Source: Flavobacterium psychrophilum
Lineage (GTDB): Bacteria > Bacteroidota > Bacteroidia > Flavobacteriales > Flavobacteriaceae
Assembly: GCA_945890865.1 (NCBI GenBank)
Contig: CAMDDB010000001.1
Coordinates: 226,768 to 290,767, forward strand
DNA length: 64,000 bases
Reading direction: 5' to 3'
Shown here: positions 8,085-15,711 of the stretch, piece by piece
Position numbering within the stretch: the stretch's first letter is position 1
Layout of the letters: each line of letters begins with the position of its first letter
Position numbers and translations under genes: made by a program
The notes under the pieces: generated by a model
The model's database searches: none
The model's input: the letters and a program-made list of their open reading frames with translations, nothing else
What the model was told of the DNA's origin: nothing

Positions 8085-8161
8085 TTTTCTTACTTAGTTA
8101 AGTTGTTTAGAGCATCTGACTGTTTATCAGAGAGTCCTTGGTTCGAGCCCAAGAGAGGGAG
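8085..8161 (+). pseudogene. Degenerate tRNA-Asn (GUU) copy
   Basis: The 3' two thirds are almost a normal tRNA-Asn: anticodon stem TCTGA/TCAGA with loop CTGTTTA (anticodon GTT), T arm CTTGGTTCGAGCCCAAG and acceptor 3' strand AGAGGGA. The 5' third has decayed. TTTTCTT pairs badly with AGAGGGA, where TCCCTCT would be expected, and the D arm carries extra bases. The base after the anticodon is T where a purine is normal. It is best read as a pseudo-tRNA or a tRNA fragment left by recombination. A terminator follows, as for a real tRNA. Confidence 0.7.
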
Positions 8162-8163
8162 CA

Positions 8164-8193
8164 AAAGTCCAGCAGAAATGTTGGACTTTTTTT
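8164..8193 (+). terminator. Intrinsic terminator after the tRNA-Asn remnant
   Basis: AAGTCCA/TGGACTT hairpin followed by a run of T, directly after the tRNA-like sequence. Confidence 0.75.
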
Positions 8194-8243
8194 ATTGTCT
8201 ATCATTCAGTCAGGCTAGTTATATCTTTTTATTATATTTACAT

Positions 8244-8717
8244 ATGAAAAATCTAATCCTGTTATTATTAACTCTCACAATTTGTACAAGCGGTTTTGCA
8301 CAAATCCAAGATGAAATAAAAGTTGAAACCACTCAAACTGCGCTTTTTAATGAAATAGCCAATCTTGATAGTTCTTTATTCGAAGCATATAATTCAAAGA
8401 ATCTAGATTTGATGAAGACCTATTTTACAAAAGATCTCGAGTGGTATCAAGATAATGGGGGGTTAATAGATTTTGAAAAAGTGTTTTCGAATTTTCAGTC
8501 TATTTTTAATAGAGATTATGACCTCAAAAGAAATCTTATTAAAGAGAGCTTAGAAGTACATCCAATAGAAGGTTATGGGGCAATAGAAATTGGCAAGCAC
8601 CAATTCAAACACATTGAAAATGGTAAACTCGAAATTGGCACTTTCAAATTCTTAATGATTTGGAAGAATGATAATGGTAACTGGAAAATTTCAAGAGTAA
8701 TTAGTTATGACCATTAG
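8244..8717 (+). CDS. Secreted NTF2-like (DUF4440-type) protein
   Basis: I start the protein at ATG 8244 (MKNLILLLLTLTICTSGFAQ), because the longer frame from 8103 would run through the tRNA remnant and its terminator. This gives 157 residues: a clear signal peptide, then about 120 residues of the NTF2-like fold (NEIANLDSSLFEAYNSKNLDLMKTYFTKDLEWYQD ... KFLMIWKNDNGNWKISRVISYDH). In secreted DUF4440/SnoaL-like proteins the ligand or activity is usually unknown. It stands alone between the remnant and rpe. Confidence 0.75.
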   Translation: MKNLILLLLTLTICTSGFAQIQDEIKVETTQTALFNEIANLDSSLFEAYNSKNLDLMKTYFTKDLEWYQDNGGLIDFEKVFSNFQSIFNRDYDLKRNLIKESLEVHPIEGYGAIEIGKHQFKHIENGKLEIGTFKFLMIWKNDNGNWKISRVISYDH

Positions 8718-8789
8718 TTCAACCTTTTGATTTTTGATAGACACATACTCAATCATAGCATTATAGTTGCATCTTTCTCCAATAGGGAA

Positions 8790-8820
8790 AAAAAGCCTAA
8801 CGAGTTGTTAGGCTTTTTTA
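8790..8820. terminator. Bidirectional terminator
   Basis: AAAAGCCTAACGAGTTGTTAGGCTTTTTT is a strong hairpin with A and T runs on both sides. It lies between the converging NTF2-like gene and rpe and can serve both. Confidence 0.85.
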
Positions 8821-8823
8821 CTA

Positions 8824-9483
8824 TTATTTTGTCAATTGTTTCAAATGGGCAATGGTTGCTATGGGGTCTTGTGCGCTAAAAACATAGCTTCCAGCAACCA
8901 ATACATCGGCACCAGCAGCCACTAATTGTTGGGCATTTTTATCGGTTACACCACCATCGATTTCAATGAGGGTTCCGGCATTTTTTTTATGGATCAACGC
9001 TTTTAATTTTTCGACTTTAGCATACGTATTTTCAATAAAAGATTGACCGCCAAAACCCGGATTAACACTCATGATACAAACTAAATCGATATCTTGAATC
9101 ACATCTTCTAACAAGTCAACATTCGTATGTGGGTTTAGGGCCACGCCAGCTTTCATGCCTTCTGCTTTAATCGCTTGAAGTGTTCTATGCAAATGGGTAC
9201 AAGCTTCGTAATGTACCGTTAATATATCAGCTCCTAATTTTTTAAATGTAGTAATGTACCGATCGGGATCTACAATCATTAAGTGTACATCGATGGTTTT
9301 TTTGGCGTGTTTTTGAATGGCGTCTAAAACCGGCATTCCAAAAGAAATGTTGGGAACAAAAACGCCGTCCATAATATCAATATGAAACCAATCGGCTTCA
9401 CTAGAATTGATCATTTCTATATCGCGTTGTAAATTGGCAAAGTCGGCAGCAAGAACTGACGGTGCAATACGTGTGTTTTTCAT
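8824..9483 (-). CDS. rpe: Ribulose-phosphate 3-epimerase
   Basis: The 219-residue protein has the full TIM-barrel pattern of Rpe, which interconverts ribulose 5-phosphate and xylulose 5-phosphate in the pentose phosphate pathway. Visible motifs are the N-terminal IAPSVLAADFANL, the metal and acid-base segment HIDIMDGVFVPN, VDVHLMIVDP, the phosphate-binding VNPGFGGQ near residue 140, and EIDGGV near 175. Metal ligands (two His, two Asp) are present. A -7 box TACCTTTG on the minus strand lies at 9551-9558. It appears monocistronic, with a terminator right after the stop. Confidence 0.97.
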   Translation of the reverse strand: MKNTRIAPSVLAADFANLQRDIEMINSSEADWFHIDIMDGVFVPNISFGMPVLDAIQKHAKKTIDVHLMIVDPDRYITTFKKLGADILTVHYEACTHLHRTLQAIKAEGMKAGVALNPHTNVDLLEDVIQDIDLVCIMSVNPGFGGQSFIENTYAKVEKLKALIHKKNAGTLIEIDGGVTDKNAQQLVAAGADVLVAGSYVFSAQDPIATIAHLKQLTK

Positions 9484-9550
9484 ATTGTAGTTGTGTTGTT
9501 TATTGTAACTTTCAAAATTCGGTGTTCAATATTGAATGGTCAACCTGGTG

Positions 9551-9558
9551 CAAAGGTA
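9551..9558 (-). promoter_or_regulatory. Candidate -7 box (TACCTTTG) of rpe
   Basis: On the minus strand TACCTTTG exactly fits TAnnTTTG, about 68 bp before the rpe start. No clear TTG -33 box is at the usual distance. Confidence 0.5.
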
Positions 9559-9660
9559 CAAATTATAAACTTTTAATTAAAAAAACTTGAATTGTCCACT
9601 TGGTGTGTTTAATTCATAAAAAACTCTGTAATCAGCTGGGTTTAAATGCTCTAATTTTTA

Positions 9661-10716
9661 TCAAAATTTTTCTATTTGTTTGTTTATTTCTTTTTGAATT
9701 AAGTTCCAATCGTAGTAATGAAAGACCATGCCATTACTCATGGCTACCATCATACCATTTGGGAACTTTTTACTAATTTGAATTGAAGTTGCATCAGCAC
9801 CATCGCATTCAATTGTTGCTACAGGAATTTCTGCAATTTTAATGTGTTTGTTTTTTTTATGAGAATTTTCTTCTCGTGTGTATACAATAAAAGTATTTGC
9901 TTGTTGGTTGGAAACTAAAATATAACCAGTAGTTTTATTTTTTTTATAAATAGCAATTCCCTCATTGTCGGATTTGAAATCATTTTGCCCAAAAAATGCT
10001 ATTTCATTATTATCCTTTTTTAAAGGGTCTGCATAATATTTTCGTATTCCTGATTGTTCGTCTGAATAATAAACAAATCCCAATTCATTATCTACTGCTA
10101 ATGCTTCAATCTCTTTTTTTCCACTATAATTACCAAATTTTCTTATGAGTTTAGCCGAAACGATTCCCATAGTAACTTCCAATTGGTATTGCCATAAATA
10201 ACTTCCTGAAGTACCGTTTTTTCTTCCAATAATTGCAAAAATTTCTCCATCCGATGGTCGTGTGTAAAGTGCTATCCCCATAGGGCTTCTCTCTATTTCG
10301 TCCACAAATATTTCAATTCCACCATTATCTATTGGCTCTAATTTAGGCAAAGAAAACACCCTAATTTTATTTGTTTCTCTTTCTGTTGTTACTGCGATAT
10401 CAATAGTGGAATTACCTGCTTTTAACTTGTATGCAACATCAACGTTATTGGGCCTTTTTAAAGGGATCGATTTTTTGATTATTTTGCCATTTAAATCGTA
10501 TAAAAATAGGCCGCCATTTGAGTCTTTGTCTGTGCCTATGATAAGACTATTTGAAGCAGTCGTTGGATGAATCCAAATTGCGGGATCATCGGTATCATGC
10601 TTTGTTTTTTCAGTAACGACTGTAGGTCTTAGTGCATTTTTTGGTATTGGAGCAAGTTTGTCTTTACAACCGGCAACAGCAACAATAACTACAAGTACTA
10701 ATTTAAGTTTATTCAT
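9661..10716 (-). CDS. Beta-propeller phytase (3-phytase) lipoprotein
   Basis: The 351-residue protein has a lipoprotein signal (lipobox VAGC near residue 17). The rest matches beta-propeller phytases, calcium-dependent enzymes that release phosphate from myo-inositol hexakisphosphate: TEKTKHDTDDPAIWIHP, GTDKDSNGGLFLYDLNGK, RPNNVDVAY, ERSPMGIALYTRP, the pair NELGFVYYSDEQSGIRKY and SDNEGIAIY. These are the acidic calcium and phosphate sites of the family. Family length is about 350-380. Its start overlaps the end of the phosphatase gene by 8 bp, so the two are translationally coupled. It is probably anchored in the periplasm or on the outer membrane. Confidence 0.9.
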   Translation of the reverse strand: MNKLKLVLVVIVAVAGCKDKLAPIPKNALRPTVVTEKTKHDTDDPAIWIHPTTASNSLIIGTDKDSNGGLFLYDLNGKIIKKSIPLKRPNNVDVAYKLKAGNSTIDIAVTTERETNKIRVFSLPKLEPIDNGGIEIFVDEIERSPMGIALYTRPSDGEIFAIIGRKNGTSGSYLWQYQLEVTMGIVSAKLIRKFGNYSGKKEIEALAVDNELGFVYYSDEQSGIRKYYADPLKKDNNEIAFFGQNDFKSDNEGIAIYKKNKTTGYILVSNQQANTFIVYTREENSHKKNKHIKIAEIPVATIECDGADATSIQISKKFPNGMMVAMSNGMVFHYYDWNLIQKEINKQIEKF

Positions 10717-11662
10717 TGATTTTATTTAATTGAAATGTGAATAAATCAGTACCAAAAGTATTTATTAAACGGACTAGAATTTTATCTTCGCTTACAGAAA
10801 AAGCCATAAATCCTGGAACTGAAAGAGCAAAGATAGTACCTTCTCTATTTCCGGTTGGTCTTACCTCACTTCCTGCTCCAGATAGAAATTGAGTAGTGAA
10901 ACAATTTTTTGATTTAATTATTTGTAAATCGTGTTCATGTCCACATAAATAGGCATCAACTTTATATTCATTAAATAGGCCTGATAAAAGGGTTTCTATG
11001 TCTTTTGTGTCTGGACTTTTTAATCTTTTTCCACCAGTATACATAGGATGATGTCCTACAACTATTTTCCATAAAATAGAGGTGTCTTTTTTCTTCAAAG
11101 TTTCAATTAGCCATTTTTTTTGAGCTATAGTATCTTGTTTTTTTACATTACGTCCTTTTTCATCATCATTTTTATAATAACTTTTTATGAATGGATTCGT
11201 ATCAATAAAAATTAATTGTAGTTTTTTTCCTCCTTTTAATTCTATTATTTTTTCAAAATATTGCTCAGGCATATGCCATCTTCTACTGACGTTTGAATAA
11301 TCTATTTGAGCTTGAATATTTCCTGAGTAATCATGATTTCCTAATCCTAAATACCAATCACATTGCAAATCAAAATGGGGATAAATATTCTCAAATGATT
11401 TTTCAAAATGGGGATCTTGAATGCTTTGAACGCCATTTGGGTAGAAATTATCTCCAACAGAAACCACAAAGTCTGCATCAATTTCAACAGCAGTTTTAGC
11501 CATTTGGTTTGCCACTTCTTTTTGATTGTACTCTCCAAATCTTCCAAAGTCTCCAAGAACAATAAAGTTTTTACTATTTATTAATTTTTTATGTTCATCT
11601 TTTTGAGCACTTGAAATTTGTATGTTTAGTACCAAGAAAATAAGGAAAACAAATTGTTTCAT
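10709..11662 (-). CDS. Secreted purple-acid-phosphatase-like metallophosphoesterase
   Basis: The 317-residue protein has a signal peptide (cleavage near QISSAQ). It carries the five metal-binding blocks of calcineurin-like phosphoesterases: VLGDFGRFG, SVGDNFYPNGV, GLGNHDYSGN, VVGHHPMYTGG and LCGHEHDLQ. The GDNFYPNG block is typical of tartrate-resistant acid phosphatases (ACP5-like). It should hydrolyse phosphate monoesters outside the cytoplasm. It lies between the TonB-dependent receptor and the phytase with 8-bp overlap to the latter; together they form an organic-phosphate scavenging set. Confidence 0.9.
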   Translation of the reverse strand: MKQFVFLIFLVLNIQISSAQKDEHKKLINSKNFIVLGDFGRFGEYNQKEVANQMAKTAVEIDADFVVSVGDNFYPNGVQSIQDPHFEKSFENIYPHFDLQCDWYLGLGNHDYSGNIQAQIDYSNVSRRWHMPEQYFEKIIELKGGKKLQLIFIDTNPFIKSYYKNDDEKGRNVKKQDTIAQKKWLIETLKKKDTSILWKIVVGHHPMYTGGKRLKSPDTKDIETLLSGLFNEYKVDAYLCGHEHDLQIIKSKNCFTTQFLSGAGSEVRPTGNREGTIFALSVPGFMAFSVSEDKILVRLINTFGTDLFTFQLNKINE

Positions 11663-11688
11663 AATCTAAATTATTTTTGTTAAAAAAA

Positions 11689-11718
11689 AATTCGGCAAAC
11701 GAGAAAGCTTGCCGAATT
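11689..11718 (-). terminator. Hairpin with T run between receptor and phosphatase genes
   Basis: On the minus strand AATTCGGCAAGC...TTTGCCGAATT is followed by nine T. It lies after the receptor stop (11739) and before the phosphatase start (11662), so it may end much of the receptor transcript and lower expression of the enzymes. Confidence 0.7.
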
Positions 11719-11738
11719 TAATAAAAATTAATTGTAAT

Positions 11739-14570
11739 TTAAAAATCAAATTTTAATCCTAGATTAAATCTTGCTTGATAATATTCCATTTGCATAGTTC
11801 TACTGGAAGCTCCTTGATAATATCGTAACGGTTGGTTTGTTAAGTTATTAATTTCAGCAAAAACACGCATTTGTTTTGTAAATTTATAGGATGCGTTCGA
11901 ATCAATAAAAGTTTGTTTGTCGTAATATCTATCTTCAAATGCATCTGCACCTAATTCATCCAAATAATCAGCGGTGTAATTCATAGAAACACGCGCAGAG
12001 AATTTCTTGTTTTCCCAAGACAATGAGCTGTTAAACATATGAGGCGCTGTGCCAGGTAGTGCTACATTTTTTCTTTCATCTCCATCAGCATTAGTAATTC
12101 CATTTGCTTCTGAGTTTGTATACGTGTAATTCAAGTATACACCTAATCCTTTGAAAAATTTACCTGGAATAAAATCTAATTGTCTCTGAATAGCAACTTC
12201 AAAACCATACACACTAACGGTTTCTCCATTGCGTTGTTGTGTTAACGACCAATTTCCTGGATTAACTGCTGGGATTGGGTTCTCTAAGTTAGGGAAGTCT
12301 TGAGCAAATTTAGAATTGGTATATTGATTATCTTTATATGTGTATATAAAATCATTAAGCTTTTTATAGAATAAACCGGCTGATATCAAACCAATTGAAT
12401 TGAAATATTTCTCAAACATTTGATCAAAATTGTATGCATAGGTGGCTTTTAATTTTGGATTACCCGCATCAATTGCAGAATCATCATCTGGAATTACACT
12501 TAAATAGGGTGATAATGCATAGTAGTTTGGTCTTGCTAGTGATGTTGTAAATGAAGTTCTTAATACCCAATCATTTTCACTATACTTAAGCGCTAAACTG
12601 GGTAATACATTGGAATAAGAGTTAGAATTGTTAATTTTTCCTACTAAGTCTTCTTCGTCTTCAATATAATTAGCAGTATAATCAAGATCAGTGTTTTCTA
12701 TTCTTAAACCAGCAATCATAGAAAGTTTATCATTAAAATCTTGATCAAATCGAATATATCCTGCATAAATGTTTTCTTTAGCATCATAATTAACGCCTAA
12801 ATATTCTGATGGTATATTTTCTTTATTAAAAAGAGCTGCGTTATTTAGATCTAAATTTCCTAAAAATGAATTACTTGCAAATGTACCAGGAATATATTGT
12901 GAACCTGCTTGCCAATTTTCTCCACCATAATATGAGTTTTGAATGGTATTTAGATTTTCAAAAGCTGTAATGGGGTCAAATTCAAAAAATATATTATCTC
13001 TAAATTTATCTTTAATACGTACTCTAGCTCCAAAACGAAATCTTCCTTTTTGGTCTTCAATTATTGATAAAGGCACTCTAAAATTAATTTTAGCTCCTAA
13101 TTCCGTTTCCTCTGTATAATCGTTATTTTCAGACAAGGTTCTAAATTCAAAATCTTCGGTTGCATTATCTCCTACACCAGTTATTAATGGAAATCTTGGG
13201 TTAGTTAAATTCATTTCAAAATCTAGTCCTTCATTTTGAAACTCTATATAACGCTCATTAGGTCTGTCTTCACTGGCTATAGCATAATTTACAGACCAAT
13301 CCATATCAAGTTTAGAACCAATCAAATGTTCACCACCAATAGAATAATTTTGCACTTTTTGTCTTTCTAATCGCGCATTATTATTTCTGTTATTATCTAT
13401 TCCACCTTTGGTTTGTCTTCTTACATCTCCTTCAAATCCAATGATATTATCATTGGCATCATAAATGGGGTCAATTCCTCTGTATCGAGCACGATAACGA
13501 TTTTCTTTATCATCTCTCAAATTAAACATTGCATTTAAGTAAATACTATTGTTGCTGTTGAATTTGTAATCTGTTGCAAAAGAAAATGAATTTCGGATTC
13601 TTTGAATATCATATTTTCTCACATCATATTCTTCCATATACACATTGTCAAAGTCATCTTTTACCCAAACGCCTTCTACATTATCTGAACCATAAATATT
13701 GTTAAAATGCGAAGCACTAAATACAAATCCTAGTTTATTGTCAAAATAGCGATTTCCATAAATAAAACCTGCAGTGTAATTTCCTTTATCCCGTATCGGA
13801 CCATATCCTCCGGCAAGGGTTGCAGATATCCTTTCGCTATTAGGAGTTGCTCTAGTGATAAGATTAACGGATCCCCCAATTGCATCTGCATCCATATCTG
13901 AGGTTAACGTTTTGTTCACTTCGATTGTAGAAATCATATCAGCTGGAATTAAATCCATTTGAACATTTCTATTGTCTCCCTCAGCCGATGGAATTCTGTC
14001 TCCATTAATCGTAACAGAATTTAAATTTGGAGCTAAACCTCTAATAATAATATTTCTAGCTTCACCTTGGTCATTTTGCATCGTAATACCCTGAACTCTT
14101 TTTAAGGCATCTCCAATATTTGCATCAGGGAAACGACCTGTTTGGTCAGATGAAATGACATTGGTAATATTTTGATTACTTTTTTGTTTGTTGATAGCTT
14201 TTGCTTGCCCGCGTAAACGGTCTCCAATGATTACAAGTTCTTCAAGTTCGTTAGAAGCAGTAATTAAAACAAAAGATATATTTGTGTTTTTACCAGATTC
14301 AACTTGCACTTCTTTTGTTTGTTTTTCATATCCAATATATGAAACTTCAAGTTGATAATTACCTGCTGGGATATTTAAAAATTCAAATTCTCCATTTTGA
14401 TTCGTGAATGTGTATTTATTAACACCTTCTAGTTTAATTTTGGCACCTGGTAACGAAAACTTGGTTTCCGCTTCCGTAATTTTTCCAGTTATCACTCCTC
14501 CTTTTTGAGCAAAAGCAAAGAGATTAACAAATAATACAAGAAATAGTACTAATTTTTTCATTTTTTTCAA
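11739..14570 (-). CDS. TonB-dependent receptor of the phytase/phosphatase cluster
   Basis: The 943-residue protein has a signal peptide (MKKMKKLVLFLVLFVNLFAFAQ). A CarboxypepD_reg-like domain follows at about 24-110 (GKITEAETKFSLPGAKIKLEG). The plug domain is at about 135-245 (TGRFPDANIGDALKRVQGI, RGLAPNLNSVTINGDRIPS, DADAIGGSVNLIT), and the rest is a large beta-barrel ending ARFNLGLKFDF with terminal Phe. It imports a ligand across the outer membrane using TonB energy. The neighbours, a phosphatase and a phytase, suggest the ligand is phytate, an inositol phosphate or another organophosphate; this is inference. A Pho-box-like repeat lies 64-82 bp upstream. Confidence 0.9.
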   Translation of the reverse strand: MKKMKKLVLFLVLFVNLFAFAQKGGVITGKITEAETKFSLPGAKIKLEGVNKYTFTNQNGEFEFLNIPAGNYQLEVSYIGYEKQTKEVQVESGKNTNISFVLITASNELEELVIIGDRLRGQAKAINKQKSNQNITNVISSDQTGRFPDANIGDALKRVQGITMQNDQGEARNIIIRGLAPNLNSVTINGDRIPSAEGDNRNVQMDLIPADMISTIEVNKTLTSDMDADAIGGSVNLITRATPNSERISATLAGGYGPIRDKGNYTAGFIYGNRYFDNKLGFVFSASHFNNIYGSDNVEGVWVKDDFDNVYMEEYDVRKYDIQRIRNSFSFATDYKFNSNNSIYLNAMFNLRDDKENRYRARYRGIDPIYDANDNIIGFEGDVRRQTKGGIDNNRNNNARLERQKVQNYSIGGEHLIGSKLDMDWSVNYAIASEDRPNERYIEFQNEGLDFEMNLTNPRFPLITGVGDNATEDFEFRTLSENNDYTEETELGAKINFRVPLSIIEDQKGRFRFGARVRIKDKFRDNIFFEFDPITAFENLNTIQNSYYGGENWQAGSQYIPGTFASNSFLGNLDLNNAALFNKENIPSEYLGVNYDAKENIYAGYIRFDQDFNDKLSMIAGLRIENTDLDYTANYIEDEEDLVGKINNSNSYSNVLPSLALKYSENDWVLRTSFTTSLARPNYYALSPYLSVIPDDDSAIDAGNPKLKATYAYNFDQMFEKYFNSIGLISAGLFYKKLNDFIYTYKDNQYTNSKFAQDFPNLENPIPAVNPGNWSLTQQRNGETVSVYGFEVAIQRQLDFIPGKFFKGLGVYLNYTYTNSEANGITNADGDERKNVALPGTAPHMFNSSLSWENKKFSARVSMNYTADYLDELGADAFEDRYYDKQTFIDSNASYKFTKQMRVFAEINNLTNQPLRYYQGASSRTMQMEYYQARFNLGLKFDF

Positions 14571-14633
14571 GTTATTGATTACCGTACAATATTAATTGAT
14601 AAAAATAAATGGGCCGTTTTTATACTATCAATA

Positions 14634-14652
14634 AAGTGTTATTGAAGTGTTA
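14634..14652 (-). promoter_or_regulatory. Pho-box-like direct repeat upstream of the organophosphate cluster
   Basis: Read on the minus strand, TAACACTT occurs twice with an exact 11-bp period (TAACACTTCAATAACACTT). Bacterial Pho boxes are 6-7-bp direct repeats with an 11-bp period, and the Bacillus PhoP half-site is TTAACA-like. Position upstream of a receptor/phosphatase/phytase set fits control by a PhoB-type regulator, which is inference. Confidence 0.4.
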
Positions 14653-14681
14653 CTTTATTTGCGCTACGTTAACAGTATATT

Positions 14682-14714
14682 AAAAAAAAACTCCGGTAAG
14701 AAGCCGGAGTTTTA
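14682..14714 (-). terminator. rpoD terminator
   Basis: On the minus strand AACTCCGGCTTCTTACCGGAGTT is followed by a T run, 6 bp after the rpoD stop. Confidence 0.85.
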
Positions 14715-14720
14715 TTAGGG

Positions 14721-15584
14721 TTACCCTAAATATGTTTTTAAAATTTTACTTCTTGAAGTATGTTTTAACCTGCGAATTGCTTTTTCCTTAATTTGACGCA
14801 CACGCTCGCGAGTCAAGTCAAAGGTTTCTCCAATTTCTTCTAATGTCATCGGATGTTGGTCGCCTAAACCAAAGTACAAGCGAACTACATCTGCTTCTCT
14901 TGGAGTCAAGGTTTCTAATGCTCTCTCAATTTCGGTTTGAAGGGATTCATGAATTAATTCGCGGTCTGGATTTGGAGATTCACCCGAACGCAAAACGTCA
15001 TATAAATTAGAATCTTCACCTTCTACTAATGGAGCATCCATTGATAAATGGCGTCCCGAATTTTTCATCGACTCTTTAACGTCATTTACGGTCATGTCTA
15101 ATTCTTTAGCAATCTCTTCTGCAGAAGGAGCACGTTCTTGCGATTGTTCTAGCAAGGCATACATTTTATTGATTTTATTGATCGAACCAATTTTATTCAA
15201 AGGTAAACGTACGATACGAGATTGTTCTGCTAAGGCTTGAAGAATCGATTGGCGAATCCACCAAACGGCATATGAAATGAATTTAAATCCACGTGTTTCG
15301 TCAAAACGTTGAGCAGCTTTAATTAAGCCTAAATTTCCTTCGTTAATTAAATCGGGAAGGGTAAGACCTTGATTTTGATATTGTTTTGCTACAGAAACCA
15401 CAAAACGCAAATTGGCTTTGGTTAATTTCTCTAACGCTTTTTGATCACCGGCTTTAATTTTTTGAGCTAATTCTACTTCCTCGTCTGCAGTAATTAAGTC
15501 TACTTTTCCAATTTCTTGAAGATATTTGTCTAAAGAAGCAGTTTCTCGATTGGTTACCTGCTTGGTGATTTTAAGCTGTCTCAT
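14721..15584 (-). CDS. rpoD: Primary RNA polymerase sigma factor (RpoD/SigA)
   Basis: The 287-residue protein is the short Bacteroidota form of the housekeeping sigma factor, lacking region 1.1. Region 1.2 is [22 protein letters not shown]. Region 2 contains [40 protein letters not shown] and [21 protein letters not shown]. Region 3 follows, then region 4 with [17 protein letters not shown] and the helix-turn-helix [28 protein letters not shown]. It recognises the unusual TTG/TAnnTTTG promoters seen repeatedly in this window. It is single-gene, with its own terminator, downstream of pnp. Confidence 0.97.
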   Translation of the reverse strand: MRQLKITKQVTNRETASLDKYLQEIGKVDLITADEEVELAQKIKAGDQKALEKLTKANLRFVVSVAKQYQNQGLTLPDLINEGNLGLIKAAQRFDETRGFKFISYAVWWIRQSILQALAEQSRIVRLPLNKIGSINKINKMYALLEQSQERAPSAEEIAKELDMTVNDVKESMKNSGRHLSMDAPLVEGEDSNLYDVLRSGESPNPDRELIHESLQTEIERALETLTPREADVVRLYFGLGDQHPMTLEEIGETFDLTRERVRQIKEKAIRRLKHTSRSKILKTYLG

Positions 15585-15661
15585 CTATATATTTCCTTAC
15601 ATTAATAATTTCTGTAGGTTATACGCAGGAACTTTAAAAAAGTTACAAAATCAGTTAAAAA

Positions 15662-15693
15662 TAAAAAAACCCACAAATGATTGTGGGTTTTTT
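15662..15693 (-). terminator. pnp terminator
   Basis: AAACCCACAAATGATTGTGGGTTT hairpin with A/T runs, directly after the pnp stop on the minus strand. Confidence 0.85.
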
Positions 15694-15711
15694 GGTATAA
15701 AATATAAGAAA

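Noticed and set aside
8085..8161. Functional tRNA-Asn
   Set aside because: Acceptor pairing fails at several positions, the D arm is disrupted and base 37 is T.
8103..8243. N-terminal extension of the NTF2-like protein
   Set aside because: It would translate the tRNA-Asn remnant and its terminator, and a clear signal peptide begins at 8244.
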